The notes under the pieces were generated by a model. It had not been told where the DNA came from and made no database searches. It was given only the letters and a program-made list of their open reading frames with translations. A stretch of 64,000 bases of DNA from Lachnospiraceae bacterium (GTDB lineage Bacteria > Bacillota > Clostridia > Lachnospirales > Lachnospiraceae): NCBI GenBank assembly GCA_022510745.1, contig JAFLSY010000010.1, positions 1-64,000 on the forward strand, given 5' to 3'. Shown here piece by piece: positions 41,513 to 52,029 of the stretch (the first letter of the stretch is position 1; the number at the start of each line of letters is the position of its first letter). Made by a program: the position numbers and the translations under genes.

Positions 41513-43414
41513 TCACTCCGGCATCCACACTCTCATTTGGTTTTCGCCCCTGTTTCCCCATGTGTAATAGGGTACGGCCACTGCATCACAGGGAGTACAT
41601 ACAGGCTTTTCAGCGGAATAAAGCGAATCTGTTGGTGATATGCGCATTGCTTTCACGCTTAATTGCACTGTTCCGCCAAGCAAATCCGGTTCATATTTTT
41701 GAACCGTAATCTTCTCGTTTGTATCCAGTTTTAAAGAAAGCACATCTCCGTTATTATCAACACCTTCAAAACAGTATACCAGAGGTCCCCTGCAGAGTGC
41801 CACAGTTCCCGTAAGGCGGGGTATTTTAGAGGATGCATAAATAAATCGCGGCGAATCATCCAGTATCAAAATGACTTCATCACCGTCCGATACGGATAAA
41901 TATACATAGCCGTCTTTAGGCGCAACCGAATGTGCTGCTCCATTTATCTTAATCGTGAATTCTTTGCTCCAATGGGGAATCCTTATAGCAAACCGTCCCG
42001 TGCCCGATATTTTGTACTTTATGGTAAAGCCATAGGGATATGCCGTTTCACACACAAGGCCCATACCATTTTCAAACTGAACCGTTCCTGCAGCGAAGAG
42101 ATGGCAATAAGCCGTATCGCCATTTTCACCGTAGGCGTATTTTCCAAACGAGGAAATGAGCCGCGCCGCATTCGGAGGACAGCAGGCACAGGCATACCAA
42201 TCTGGTCTTTGCGTCAGGTCATGCCTGTGAGTCGGAGAAACACCCGATATACCGGGAATGACCTCTAAAGGATTTACATAGAAAAACTTCTTTCCGTCAA
42301 GCTGCATTCCTGCGAGAACCGTATTGTAAAACGCCTGCTCCATGACATCGGCATATTCGCCTTTGACTTCGTTTTCCAGCATTTTAGAAGCAAAGAACAT
42401 CAGTCCGATAGAAGCACAGGTTTCGGCATAGGCGGTGTCGGAGGGCAGATCATAATCCACGCTGAAAGCTTCTCCATGCACCGTTGAACCGATGCCTCCC
42501 GTTATGTACATCTGTTTCCCGGTAATGCTTTTCCAAAGCCGCTTACAGGCTGCATAAAGCTCCGTATCGTCTGTTTCCGCTGCGAGATCGGCCATTCCCG
42601 TATAGAGATAGACCGCCCGTACCGCATGGCCCGTCGCGCGTTCCGCCTGTCTGAGAGGGACGCTGCTTTGCTGATAGTCGTTATCCTCCCCATTGTTTCC
42701 CCATACCGTCCAGTCCCGTTTCGCACGCTCCCGCTTATAATAGTCCGGGTCTGTTCCGCGCGTATTGATGAAATGCTTTGCAAGTTCAAAACACTTTTCA
42801 CTGCCCGTAGCACGGTACATTTTCATGAGCGCAAGCTCGACTTCCGGATGTCCCGGGCAGCCTTCGTGGCCCTCTTCGATAAAGACCTTGTATATATGCT
42901 CGGCGTTTTTTAACATCACATCCAGCAGCCGGCGTTTTCCCACCGCTTCGTAATAAGCGCACGCCGCCTCCATCATATGCCCCGCACAGTAAAGTTCATG
43001 ACCTTCCAGCAGATTTGTGAAACGTTTATCTTTGTCCTTTATCGTAAAATAGGTATTGAGATAACCGTCCTCATCCTGCGCCGCCGCTATTACCTCGATC
43101 AGTTGGTCAATCGTCTTTTCCAGCTCAGGATCGGGAAAATGATGCAGAGAGTATGACGCAGCCTCTATCCACTTTGCAGCGTCACTATCCTGAAAAACCA
43201 TTCCGTAAAAGCCGTCTCCCACATCCTCACCGCGGATGGCTTTCCCCGCATTGATAAAATTCTGTATCACATGGCTTTTCTCAACACCGCTTGCGTTGTC
43301 GCACAGGACCGTATACTGATACGGAATCACTGTATTCTTGACAAGCTCTTGATATTTTCCTATAAAACCGTCTGAGCTATATGCATTCTGCAATACTTGT
43401 TTCTGCGATTTCAT
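41513..43414 (-). CDS. GH127 beta-L-arabinofuranosidase
   Basis: A 633-residue GH127 enzyme. The zinc-site residues are present in the family positions: Glu331 and Cys333 (YAETC) and Cys411-Cys412 (YACACCPPNAARL), equivalent to Glu338, Cys340, Cys417, Cys418 of the characterised bifidobacterial enzyme. Barrel motifs include EGHELYCAGHMMEAA and YITGGIGSTVHGEAF; the C-terminus is beta-sandwich. It releases L-arabinose from hydroxyproline-linked or other plant arabino-oligosaccharides. No signal peptide, so it acts on imported sugars. Strong site AAGGA before the start. Confidence 0.93.
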   Translation of the reverse strand: MKSQKQVLQNAYSSDGFIGKYQELVKNTVIPYQYTVLCDNASGVEKSHVIQNFINAGKAIRGEDVGDGFYGMVFQDSDAAKWIEAASYSLHHFPDPELEKTIDQLIEVIAAAQDEDGYLNTYFTIKDKDKRFTNLLEGHELYCAGHMMEAACAYYEAVGKRRLLDVMLKNAEHIYKVFIEEGHEGCPGHPEVELALMKMYRATGSEKCFELAKHFINTRGTDPDYYKRERAKRDWTVWGNNGEDNDYQQSSVPLRQAERATGHAVRAVYLYTGMADLAAETDDTELYAACKRLWKSITGKQMYITGGIGSTVHGEAFSVDYDLPSDTAYAETCASIGLMFFASKMLENEVKGEYADVMEQAFYNTVLAGMQLDGKKFFYVNPLEVIPGISGVSPTHRHDLTQRPDWYACACCPPNAARLISSFGKYAYGENGDTAYCHLFAAGTVQFENGMGLVCETAYPYGFTIKYKISGTGRFAIRIPHWSKEFTIKINGAAHSVAPKDGYVYLSVSDGDEVILILDDSPRFIYASSKIPRLTGTVALCRGPLVYCFEGVDNNGDVLSLKLDTNEKITVQKYEPDLLGGTVQLSVKAMRISPTDSLYSAEKPVCTPCDAVAVPYYTWGNRGENQMRVWMPE

Positions 43415-43440
43415 CTATTCCATCCTTCTGACAAAACAAT

Positions 43441-44928
43441 TCATCTTCCATACAATTTTGTAAGCTTTAAAATCCGCTCCGCCAACTGGGGCGTACAGGC
43501 ATCTTTCCGCATTCTCCACTTCCAGTTATTTCCTAAGGTGGAAGGCAGATTGATACGAGCCTCCCCGCCCAGTTCCAGATAGTCCTGCATGGGAATGATG
43601 GCGGTGTCCGCTACGGAGGCAAAAGCCGCCCGGATAAACGCCCACGTCACTTCTTTATTGCCCCTTTTAATATTTAAATATCTCTTGGCAAAGTTTCTGT
43701 CCGCACGGGGCAGCGTCCGATACCAGTTTAAGGTCGTATCATTGTCATGGGTACCGGTATATACCACACAATTTTTAGTATAATTATGGGGTAGATAATC
43801 GCTATCCTCCCTGGAATCAAAAGCAAACTGCAAAATCTTCATGCCGGGATAGCCTGTTCTCTTTACCAGCCTGATCACACTCTTGGTTAAAAATCCCAAA
43901 TCCTCGGCAATCACCTGCTTCTCACCTAACTGCTTTTTCATGGCGTCAAAAATGGCGTAGCCGGGTCCTTTACACCATTTGCCTCCTACCGCAGTTTCAT
44001 CCCCGTAAGGAATGGCCCAGTATTCATCAAAGCCTCTGAAATGATCAATACGCACCACATCGTAGAGTTCGTAGCAATAGGCCAGTCTTTTTAACCACCA
44101 TGCAAAGCCCGTTTCCTTGTGGAATTCCCAGTCATAGAGGGGATTGCCCCAGAGCTGGCCGGTAGCTGAAAAAGCATCGGGCGGGCAGCCCGCTACCCCT
44201 ATGGGTGTACGGTTCTCATCCAACTGAAAGAGTTCGGGATTCGCCCAGGTATCCGCACTGTCAAAGGCCACATAGATGGGGATATCACCCACGATCTCTA
44301 TGCCGTTTTCATTGGCATAGTTTTTTAACGCTCTCCACTGTACCATAAACTCATATTGAATAAAGCGGTAGAGCGCTATCTCTTCTTTGTATTTTTCACG
44401 GTATTTTTTCAAGGCAGCCGGTTTGCGCAGACGGATATCCTCGTCCCATTCGCTGTAGCAGACACCGCCAAAGCCGTTCTTTACCGCCATATACAGGCAG
44501 TAATCCTCCAGCCAATAGCTATTCTCGGTGACGAACTTCTGATAATCCGCGCTTTGTTCCAGTCCTGTTTTGGTGAAAGCCCGTTTTGCAGCTTTTTTAA
44601 GAAGGCGGAAACGGGACAGATATATCTTCTCATAGTCTACAAAGTCCGCATCATCCCCAAAATCACAGGAATCGCATTCTGCCTTTGTCAGATACCCCTT
44701 CTTACACAGTGTTTCCAAATCGATATAGTAAGGATTTCCCGCAAAGGTGGAAAAGGACTGATAGGGCGAATCTCCGTAGCCGGTGGGGCCTAAAGGCAGA
44801 ATCTGCCAGAGTTTCTGACCCGCATCCTTTAAAAAATCCACAAATGCATATGCTTCTTTGGAAAACGTACCGATGCCGTATGCAGACGGCAGACTGGCTA
44901 TCGGCAGCAAAATACCGCTTCTTCTCAT
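43441..44928 (-). CDS. malQ: 4-alpha-glucanotransferase
   Basis: I start at 44928 (MRRSGILLPIASLPSAYGIG), with GGAG six bases before. The 495-residue protein is GH77 amylomaltase: SGILLPIASLPS, QILPLGPTGYGDSPYQS, GDIPIYVAFDSADTW, VVRIDHFRGFDEYWAIP (nucleophile Asp), VIAEDLGFLT (acid/base Glu) and VYTGTHDNDT. It transfers glucan segments in glycogen and maltodextrin metabolism, matching the glycogen phosphorylase gene directly upstream (72-base gap). Confidence 0.96.
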   Translation of the reverse strand: MRRSGILLPIASLPSAYGIGTFSKEAYAFVDFLKDAGQKLWQILPLGPTGYGDSPYQSFSTFAGNPYYIDLETLCKKGYLTKAECDSCDFGDDADFVDYEKIYLSRFRLLKKAAKRAFTKTGLEQSADYQKFVTENSYWLEDYCLYMAVKNGFGGVCYSEWDEDIRLRKPAALKKYREKYKEEIALYRFIQYEFMVQWRALKNYANENGIEIVGDIPIYVAFDSADTWANPELFQLDENRTPIGVAGCPPDAFSATGQLWGNPLYDWEFHKETGFAWWLKRLAYCYELYDVVRIDHFRGFDEYWAIPYGDETAVGGKWCKGPGYAIFDAMKKQLGEKQVIAEDLGFLTKSVIRLVKRTGYPGMKILQFAFDSREDSDYLPHNYTKNCVVYTGTHDNDTTLNWYRTLPRADRNFAKRYLNIKRGNKEVTWAFIRAAFASVADTAIIPMQDYLELGGEARINLPSTLGNNWKWRMRKDACTPQLAERILKLTKLYGR

Positions 44929-44999
44929 ACTACTCTCCATTCTGCAGCATAAAACGCTCATAAAAATGCCAATTCTGTGCTTCACCAGATAAATTCAAA

Positions 45000-47270
45000 T
45001 TATTTCAGTTTCCAGATATCTTTATTATATTCCGCGATAGTTCTGTCAGAGGAGAAGAAGCCTGCTTTTGCAATATTGACCAGCATCATCCTCTTCCACT
45101 TCTCCCTATCCTCATAGTCCGAAAGCATTTTATCTTTGACCTCGATATATTCTTCCAAGTCTAAGAGGGTCATAAACCAGTCTTTATTTAAGAGTTCCTT
45201 ATAGAGTCTCTCCAGATTCTTCTTATGCCCTGCTTTCAAAGCCTGTTTGCTGACAATGAAATCTACTGCCTCCTTGATCATGGGACTCTTTTCATAATAG
45301 TCTCTGGACACATAATCCGCCTTGGCATAATGCTCTATGACCGTATCGGACTTTTCACCGAAGGTGTAGATATTTTCCTCACCCACCAGCTCGCCGATTT
45401 CCACGTTGGCACCGTCCAGCGTACCAAGCGTAACCGCACCGTTTAACATAAACTTCATGTTGCCGGTTCCGGAAGCTTCCTTGGAGGCTAAGGATATCTG
45501 CTCTGAAATATCGCAGGCAGGAATCAATTTTTCCGCATAGCTTACATTATAATTTTCCACCATGAGCACCGTCATATAAGGGCTGACATCGGGATCATTC
45601 GCAATGATTTCCTGCAGCACCAGAATCAAGTGAATGATGTCCTGCGCAATGATATAGGCAGGAGCCGCTTTTGCACCGAAAATAAAGGTGAGCGGACGCA
45701 CCGGCTTCTTGCCGGCCTTAATTTCCAAATACTTATGAATAATATAGAGCGCGTTCATCTGCTGGCGCTTATATTCATGCATACGCTTTATCTGAATATC
45801 GAAGATGGAATCCGGGCTTAACATGACTCCTTCTTTTTCCTCAATATAAGCAGCCAATTCACGTTTTTTCTGCTTTTTGATTGCCTCCAGCCGGTCTAAG
45901 AACGCCTTATCCTCTTTGTAAGCCAAAAGTTTTTCCAGCTGGTCGGCATCTTTCTTATAAGCGTCGCCAATGGTTTCCGTGATCAAAGACGACAGCTCCC
46001 TATTGCAGGAAAGAAGCCAGCGTCGGAAAGTGATACCGTTGGTCTTATTGTTGAATTTCTTCGGATATATCTTATAAAAATGGTTGAGTTCCGTATCCTT
46101 TAAAATATCCGTGTGGATAGCGGCAACACCGTTTACGGAAAATCCGTAGTGGATATCGATATGGGCCATATGTACGCGGCCGCCCCCGTCGATGATCTGT
46201 ACCTTGGGATCGCTGTATTTTGCAGCCACCCTTCTATCCAGTTCTTTTATAATGGGAACCAGCTGAGGCACTGCTTTCCACAGATAGGACAGGGGCCACT
46301 TTTCCAGAGCTTCCGCCAAGATCGTATGGTTTGTATAAGCACAGGTCTTGCTCACCACGTCAATTGCTTTCGACATGGTGAAATCTTCCTCAAACACCAA
46401 AAGACGTATCAACTCCGGAATCACCATGGTCGGGTGGGTATCGTTGATCTGAATCACCGCATGCTTATCCAGCTTATGTAAGTCACAACCCTTTGCTTTC
46501 ATCTCGTCTAAAATCAGGCGGGCTCCATTGCTTACCATAAAATACTGCTGGAAAATGCGCAGCAGATTACCGGCTTCATCGGAGTCGTCCGGATATAAGA
46601 ACAGGGTCAGGTTTTTCTCGATATCTTCCTTATCGAAGTTGATGCCCCGTTTAACCAAAGATTCATCCAGCGATTCCAGATCGAACAGATGCAGCTTGTT
46701 TACGCCGTTTTCATACCCTACCACATCAATATCATACATGCGGGATGTAACCTTAATGCCGCCAAATTCCACCACATAGGAGGTGTCGGTCTTGTGCAGC
46801 CAGGACTGCTTCTCTATCCACTTATTCTTCTCCGCCTTCTGCAGCTTATCCTTAAACACCTGCTTAAAGAGACCGAAATGATAATTTAAGCCAATACCGT
46901 CCCCGGGAAGTCCCAGAGTCGCGATAGAGTCTAAAAAGCAGGCTGCCAATCTTCCCAGACCGCCATTGCCTAACGAAGGTTCGGGTTCGATTTCCTCTAT
47001 CTCTGCAAGGGATTTTCCCTTTGCCGCCAAAAGTTCATTTACCTCGTCATACAGTCCCAGATTGATCAAGTTATTGGACAGCAGCTTACCGATCAAGAAT
47101 TCGGCGGATATATAGTAAACTTTCTTCTTTCCCTGAATAAGTTTCCTCTCGCCTATATAATCCTTGGTCAGATGTAACAGCGCATAATACAGTTCCTTGC
47201 TGCTGCACTCTTCTATTGCCTTTTTATAGTTCTTCTTTGTCAGTTCATTTAAATTCTGCTCCAGCCCCAT
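45000..47270 (-). CDS. glgP: Glycogen/alpha-glucan phosphorylase
   Basis: A 756-residue GT35 phosphorylase. N-terminal [22 protein letters not shown] and [17 protein letters not shown]; middle [15 protein letters not shown]-terminal [16 protein letters not shown] region ([16 protein letters not shown]) and [20 protein letters not shown], where the Lys binds pyridoxal phosphate. It frees glucose 1-phosphate from glycogen or maltodextrins. Operon with malQ downstream. The allosteric sites of animal enzymes are absent, as usual in bacteria. Confidence 0.97.
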   Translation of the reverse strand: MGLEQNLNELTKKNYKKAIEECSSKELYYALLHLTKDYIGERKLIQGKKKVYYISAEFLIGKLLSNNLINLGLYDEVNELLAAKGKSLAEIEEIEPEPSLGNGGLGRLAACFLDSIATLGLPGDGIGLNYHFGLFKQVFKDKLQKAEKNKWIEKQSWLHKTDTSYVVEFGGIKVTSRMYDIDVVGYENGVNKLHLFDLESLDESLVKRGINFDKEDIEKNLTLFLYPDDSDEAGNLLRIFQQYFMVSNGARLILDEMKAKGCDLHKLDKHAVIQINDTHPTMVIPELIRLLVFEEDFTMSKAIDVVSKTCAYTNHTILAEALEKWPLSYLWKAVPQLVPIIKELDRRVAAKYSDPKVQIIDGGGRVHMAHIDIHYGFSVNGVAAIHTDILKDTELNHFYKIYPKKFNNKTNGITFRRWLLSCNRELSSLITETIGDAYKKDADQLEKLLAYKEDKAFLDRLEAIKKQKKRELAAYIEEKEGVMLSPDSIFDIQIKRMHEYKRQQMNALYIIHKYLEIKAGKKPVRPLTFIFGAKAAPAYIIAQDIIHLILVLQEIIANDPDVSPYMTVLMVENYNVSYAEKLIPACDISEQISLASKEASGTGNMKFMLNGAVTLGTLDGANVEIGELVGEENIYTFGEKSDTVIEHYAKADYVSRDYYEKSPMIKEAVDFIVSKQALKAGHKKNLERLYKELLNKDWFMTLLDLEEYIEVKDKMLSDYEDREKWKRMMLVNIAKAGFFSSDRTIAEYNKDIWKLK

Positions 47271-47358
47271 TTCTTCCTTCTCCTTTTACTCTTAAAATTT
47301 TATCTAAAAATATGTTTATTCTTTCTTTCCATCATCATACAAAACAGGGGTCTAAATG

Positions 47359-49878
47359 TCAATTAGAAACTGGCTTTCTGCGCCTTTTTCCGTATAAAAT
47401 CCAAAAGAGAATGATACTTGCCGCACTGACAAGCGCTCCCTCCTTTAAACCTTGAACGGTATAACGGATTTCCACCTCATGCATGCCCGGATTTAAAGGC
47501 ACTGCCAGCAATGCTCCGCCAAAGCTCTCCGCTTCCGTCCGCACTCCGTCCACCCTCACGCTCCAGCCGGTGTCATACGGGACGGACAACAAAAGAATGC
47601 CCTCTTTTGCTGCCCCAACTGTTCCCGACAGCCCCTTTTCAGTAACCTCTTCTACCACAAGAGGGGACTTTTCCAGTTCCTTTATAGCTAAATCCAATAC
47701 TTCCTCAGACAGACGGTATACCCGTATTGCCAAAACCTCTCCTTCTTCCGCCATGACACTGAAACTTTCTCCCCGCTCATACCAGCCCAAATCCAGCAGG
47801 CATTTGCCGTCCACATTTTGAAGTTCACGGGTTTCCCCGTTTAATTCCAGAATGACCTCTCCTTTGGGAGAACCCGATACTACGCCGTAAAGATGGCCGT
47901 CTTCACTGACTTTTACGGTGATCCCATTTTCCTCGTTATGACATTCACGGTTTCCTAACTCCGTAAAGAGAGGTTTTCCGCAGAGATGAAGCACAATCCT
48001 GTTCTGGATTGTAATATCGTTACCCACATTCCCAAAAATCTCCTTCTCAAACGCCTCTCTCTCCTCGTAAGAAAGCAAGAATCCCACGGACAGACTGTAT
48101 TTGTTTTTATACAGGTACTTATCATCCTGCTGTCCTATCAGTTCATAGAGCTGCTTATCCCGCTCCTCCTGCCAGGAAAAAGTATACCGAACGCCAAGCA
48201 TGGCAGCCATTAAGGGTGTTGCCCCCCTGTAATGATAGGATACTTTGCTCCCTCCCATCCCCAGCCTGTCATAGTAATCCTCCACACCTCCGCTTGCGGT
48301 CGAGGAAAAAATGGATACTGAAGCATATCCGGCTAACATACCGTCATTCTTCGTCATCTGCCGCAGGCTGTCCACCCGGTAAAAGACTTCCACCGGCTCC
48401 TCCACTTTGGCAAGCAGAGCCTTATAGTCCGCAATATTGTTCAGATAGTAATTTCTCCGCACCGGCTGCAGACTGGTATGTTCCATATTCATCACCGCTT
48501 CCACCACTACCAGTACCAGAATGGCCCACTTCCCGTAAAGGGCCAGTTGCCACATAGGCCGGGCTATGTGGATTGTTTGCCAGATACGGCTGTTACACAA
48601 AAGCCATAAGAGCAGATAGCCGGCCAGAAAAACCCAGGCGCTGGCCATAACGCCTACTGTCAGCCCTTCTGTCGTAACAAAAATACCGCAGGCCGCCAGC
48701 AGAAGCAGACCGCAGACTGCACCCAAAATGCGGTTTATCCATCCGTTCTCTCCATTTTTATGCACAGCTTCAAAGCACATAGTGAGAATGAGAAAAATAT
48801 ATAAGAAGGACTGGCGGGCGGGCAAGGAATTCGGATAGTTTAAACCGTGCCAGATGAAGTTCAGAATATTCACCGCAAAAGAAGCCAATAAAACTCCCAG
48901 AAGCAGCAGCCTTCCGATTTTTTCTTTCAAAGAAATCCTTTTGTGAAAAAAGTAAACCGGTACCAACACAAAGGCCAGAACACCGCAGTAGATATTGGGC
49001 CAGTGGTCCAGCCCCCTCTCCGTGGGCAGCATGGGCACATGTCTTGCCAGCATTTCCAGCGCGTTAAAATAAATCTCCACCTTCTTTGGAAAATTGGAAC
49101 TGCTAAAATCCGTAGCCAGCATGGCCCGTACAACAGGAAACAGCAAGATGGCGGACATTCCGCCGGCTAAGAGGGAGGTCATTGTAAAATGCAGTACAGA
49201 CATTGCTTTTCTCTTAAGGGATAAGCCGTTGGTAAACAGCTGCAGCAGAAAATACAATATCAGAAAGATGCAGAGGGGAATGGAAATATAATAATTTGTC
49301 AGAATGGAGGCTGTGAGTGTTAGACAGTAAAGCCGGCATTTCCCCTCTTTTACCAATCTCTCCAGCCCCAGTAAGATCAGTGGAGCAAGCCACAAACAGT
49401 TAAGCCACATATGATTCCAGTTATAAGCCGCTATATAGCCGGACATGGCATAAAAAACCGCAAACCAGACAATCCGCAGATCCTTCGTCTGAAAATGTCT
49501 CCGCAGATAATGGGCAAAGCTCGTCCCGCAAAGACCTATTTTCATCACGATGAAGAAAGTCATAAATTCGATGAGATACCCTTCCGGGCAAAAATAGACC
49601 AGCCAGTTTTCCGGGCTTGCCAAATAGTAGGCATAGATCGGCACAAAATCGGAACCCAGCCCCGCACGCCAGGAAAAGGCCAGACTTTCCCCACTGTGCA
49701 GTTTACGCCAAAATTCAGTTAAAAAGGGGATATATTGATGATACATATCGGAGTACATGAAACTGTTGCTGCCAAAGGGGAAAATACCCCTTTCCACAAA
49801 GAGCCCCAGAATTCCCAGAACGGGAATCAAAAAAGAGAGCAGATAAATATTTTTGAGTTTCCTCATGCAGGCTTTCAT
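47359..49878 (-). CDS. YfhO-family membrane protein
   Basis: An 839-residue protein with about 12 membrane helices in the first 500 residues (GSNSFMYSDMYHQYIPFLTEFWRKL, FSWRAGLGSDFVPIYAYYLASPENWL are family signatures) and a large outer C-terminal domain. YfhO proteins belong to the GT-C-like fold and in Bacillus and Listeria are implicated in attaching sugars to lipoteichoic acid. Substrate here unknown. Start at 49878 is supported by GGAG; an ATG four codons later lacks a site. tRNA-Leu lies directly upstream on the same strand. Confidence 0.9.
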   Translation of the reverse strand: MKACMRKLKNIYLLSFLIPVLGILGLFVERGIFPFGSNSFMYSDMYHQYIPFLTEFWRKLHSGESLAFSWRAGLGSDFVPIYAYYLASPENWLVYFCPEGYLIEFMTFFIVMKIGLCGTSFAHYLRRHFQTKDLRIVWFAVFYAMSGYIAAYNWNHMWLNCLWLAPLILLGLERLVKEGKCRLYCLTLTASILTNYYISIPLCIFLILYFLLQLFTNGLSLKRKAMSVLHFTMTSLLAGGMSAILLFPVVRAMLATDFSSSNFPKKVEIYFNALEMLARHVPMLPTERGLDHWPNIYCGVLAFVLVPVYFFHKRISLKEKIGRLLLLGVLLASFAVNILNFIWHGLNYPNSLPARQSFLYIFLILTMCFEAVHKNGENGWINRILGAVCGLLLLAACGIFVTTEGLTVGVMASAWVFLAGYLLLWLLCNSRIWQTIHIARPMWQLALYGKWAILVLVVVEAVMNMEHTSLQPVRRNYYLNNIADYKALLAKVEEPVEVFYRVDSLRQMTKNDGMLAGYASVSIFSSTASGGVEDYYDRLGMGGSKVSYHYRGATPLMAAMLGVRYTFSWQEERDKQLYELIGQQDDKYLYKNKYSLSVGFLLSYEEREAFEKEIFGNVGNDITIQNRIVLHLCGKPLFTELGNRECHNEENGITVKVSEDGHLYGVVSGSPKGEVILELNGETRELQNVDGKCLLDLGWYERGESFSVMAEEGEVLAIRVYRLSEEVLDLAIKELEKSPLVVEEVTEKGLSGTVGAAKEGILLLSVPYDTGWSVRVDGVRTEAESFGGALLAVPLNPGMHEVEIRYTVQGLKEGALVSAASIILFWILYGKRRRKPVSN

Positions 49879-49904
49879 GGTGTTCTTACTCCATATGTTT
49901 AAAT

Positions 49905-49985
49905 GCGGTTAGTGGGACTTGAACCCACACGCCTTGCGGCACAAGAACCTAAATCTTGCATGTCTGCCAATTCCATCATAACCGC
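49905..49985 (-). tRNA. tRNA-Leu (anticodon TAG)
   Basis: Complete cloverleaf: acceptor GCGGTTA/TAACCGC, long variable arm (CCGCAAGGCG region), anticodon loop TTTAGGT giving TAG, T-arm GTGGGTTCAAGTCCCAC. CCA is not encoded. Confidence 0.95.
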
Positions 49986-50044
49986 ATTGTATTGCCAGTA
50001 TACTCCGTATTCTAAGAATTTGTCAAGAATGCAGAAGTACTGCT

Positions 50045-51397
50045 CTAAATCTTACTGATGATCTTTTTATTGATCCTGACCAAAAAGAACGTGGTGAAGC
50101 TGGTGGATACCAGTTCCGCAATAGGGAAGGCCCACCAGATATTGGATACCCGTCCGGTCAATGAAAGCAGATAGGCAACCGGAAGCAATACGATAAGCTG
50201 TCTGGCAATAGATACGATCATACTGTAAACGCCGTTGCCCAATGCCTGAAACACACTACCCACTATAATACAGTATCCTGCAAAAATAAAGCTTAAGCTG
50301 ATAGTCCGAAGTGCAGGCACACCCACTTCCAGCAGTTCCGGTTCTGCATTGAACAATAGTAACAGCTTATCCGGAATCAACTGCATGATAAGTAGTCCTG
50401 CCAGCATGATGGATACCGCATAAGTGACGCTGCGCTTTATGACCTCCACCACCCGCTGCCTGCTGCCGGCGCCGTAGTTGAAAGCAACGATGGGCACCAT
50501 ACCGTTATTTAACCCGAAGATAGGCATAAACACAAAGCTCTGCAGCTTAAAGTAAAGTCCGAATACCGTCTGAGCCACACCGTATGCCGCAAGAATCAGA
50601 TTCATGCCGTAGGTCATAACGGAACCAATGGCCTGTACCACAATGGACGGCGCTCCCACCGCATATATCTGTCCGATCATGGACAGGCTGGGCCTAAAGC
50701 CCTTCAGTTTCATCTGTACCTCTTTATTAAAACGGAAATGGAAAATAATAGCCACAATCGCTGCCACAATCTGTCCGCTTACGGTTGCAACTGCAGCGCC
50801 TGCAGCTTCCAAGCGGGGAAACCCAAAATAACCGAAAATCATGATAGGGTCCAAGATCAAATTAGTAATGGCACCGATACCCTGGGTAATCATCGTATAG
50901 AAAGTTTTGCCCGTTGACTGAAGCAGTCGTTCAAATATGGTCTGCATGAAAATGCCTATGGAGCAGACACAGCAAATGGTCAGATAGGAATTGCCATAGA
51001 TACGCACCTGTTCCACATCACTCTGACTGGCCATAAAAGGCTTTACCAACATCAGACCTACTACTACAAACAGCAAATAACAGATCAAAATAGAAAAAAG
51101 CCCGTTAGAAGCCACTGAATTGACTCTCTCATAGTTCTTCTCTCCTAACGCTCTGGAAAGCAGGGCGTTAACGCCCACCGCAGTCCCCACTGCCATGGCG
51201 ATCATCAAACTCTGTATGGGAAAAGCCAGAGAAACGGCGCGTACCGCATATTCATTCACTCTGGACACAAAAATACTGTCCACAATATTGTACAATGCCT
51301 GCACCAGCATGGAAAGCATCATGGGCAGGGACATACTCAATAGCAGCTTATTAATGGGCACAATGCCCATTTTATTTTCTTTCATTTGTTCAGCCAT
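50045..51397 (-). CDS. MATE-family multidrug/Na+ antiporter (first copy)
   Basis: I start at 51397 (MAEQMKENKMGIVPINKLLL), with AAAGGAG in place; the longer frame upstream is produced by the tRNA-derived repeat. The 450-residue protein has 12 membrane helices in the MATE pattern (PMMLSMLVQALYNIVDSIFVSR, AVGTAVGVNALLSRALG, GLNNGMVPIVAFNYGAG). It exports cationic compounds; substrate unknown. The tRNA cluster upstream is on the same strand. Confidence 0.93.
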   Translation of the reverse strand: MAEQMKENKMGIVPINKLLLSMSLPMMLSMLVQALYNIVDSIFVSRVNEYAVRAVSLAFPIQSLMIAMAVGTAVGVNALLSRALGEKNYERVNSVASNGLFSILICYLLFVVVGLMLVKPFMASQSDVEQVRIYGNSYLTICCVCSIGIFMQTIFERLLQSTGKTFYTMITQGIGAITNLILDPIMIFGYFGFPRLEAAGAAVATVSGQIVAAIVAIIFHFRFNKEVQMKLKGFRPSLSMIGQIYAVGAPSIVVQAIGSVMTYGMNLILAAYGVAQTVFGLYFKLQSFVFMPIFGLNNGMVPIVAFNYGAGSRQRVVEVIKRSVTYAVSIMLAGLLIMQLIPDKLLLLFNAEPELLEVGVPALRTISLSFIFAGYCIIVGSVFQALGNGVYSMIVSIARQLIVLLPVAYLLSLTGRVSNIWWAFPIAELVSTSFTTFFLVRINKKIISKI

Positions 51398-51464
51398 TAC
51401 TGACTCCTTTCCGGTTAAGAAAAACAAAAAAAAAGACTTCTGCAGTCTTATTTTGTACATGCAT

Positions 51465-51578
51465 GTGAAGCACGGGGGATTCTGAACCCAGGGGGTTCGA
51501 ATCAATTTTGTTTCTCAGCGAGTGAAGCACGGGGGATTCTGAACCCAGGGGGTTCGAATCAATTTTGTTTCTCAGCGA
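51465..51578 (-). repeat. Two tandem 57-bp units derived from the tRNA-Lys 3' end
   Basis: Units 51465-51521 and 51522-51578 are identical and abut the intact tRNA-Lys. Each starts with the tRNA 3' end (minus: CCCCCGTGCTTCA), then an altered T-arm that forms an inverted pair GATTCGAACCC/GGGTTCAGAATC, then TCGCTGAGAAACAAAATT. The repeat keeps period 57 exactly. It looks like duplication of a tRNA 3' end by slippage or by repeated site-specific recombination. Confidence 0.85.
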
Positions 51579-51579
51579 G

Positions 51580-51652
51580 TGAAGCACGGGGGATTCGAAC
51601 CCCCGACAACCTGATTAAAAGTCAGGTGCTCTACCGACTGAGCTAGTGCTCC
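51580..51652 (-). tRNA. tRNA-Lys (anticodon TTT)
   Basis: Acceptor GGAGCAC/GTGCTTC, D-arm GCTCAGTCGGTAGAGC, anticodon stem-loop CTGACTTTTAATCAG, T-arm CGGGGGTTCGAATCCCCCG. CCA is not encoded. Two partial copies of its 3' end follow. Confidence 0.95.
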
Positions 51653-51662
51653 GAAATCATAA

Positions 51663-51734
51663 CTGGGCTAGCTGGATTCGAACCAGCGAATGCAGGAGTC
51701 AAAGTCCTGTGCCTTACCGCTTGGCGATAGCCCA
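51663..51734 (-). tRNA. tRNA-Gln (anticodon TTG)
   Basis: Acceptor TGGGCTA/TAGCCCA, the U1-A72 pair typical of bacterial tRNA-Gln, anticodon region GGACTTTGACTCC, T-arm GCTGGTTCGAATCCAGC. Confidence 0.95.
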
Positions 51735-51780
51735 TCATATGCCGCCAACCTTGGGTCCTCACTGCATTCAAAACAATGAG

Positions 51781-51854
51781 GGTGGATAAAGGGATTCGAA
51801 CCCTTGGCCTCCAGAGCCACAATCTGGCGCGCTAACCAACTGCGCTATACCCAC
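51781..51854 (-). tRNA. tRNA-His (anticodon GTG)
   Basis: Acceptor GTGGGTA/TATCCAC with a G at -1 (51855) opposite discriminator C, anticodon loop TTGTGGC, T-arm AGGGTTCGAATCCCT. Confidence 0.95.
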
Positions 51855-51879
51855 CATATGGGATAACGAATATCCCCAG

Positions 51880-51953
<74 letters not shown>

Positions 51954-52029
51954 ACACGGCGCATAAAGATTGCACCGACGAATGATATTGTATCGTATTG
52001 TCAAAGGATTGTCAACACTATTTTTCCCT

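Noticed and set aside
51390..51587. Open frame with repeated peptide LRNKIDSNPLGSESPV
   Set aside because: It is simply the translation of the tRNA-derived 57-bp repeat and overlaps the tRNA; no ribosome binding site.
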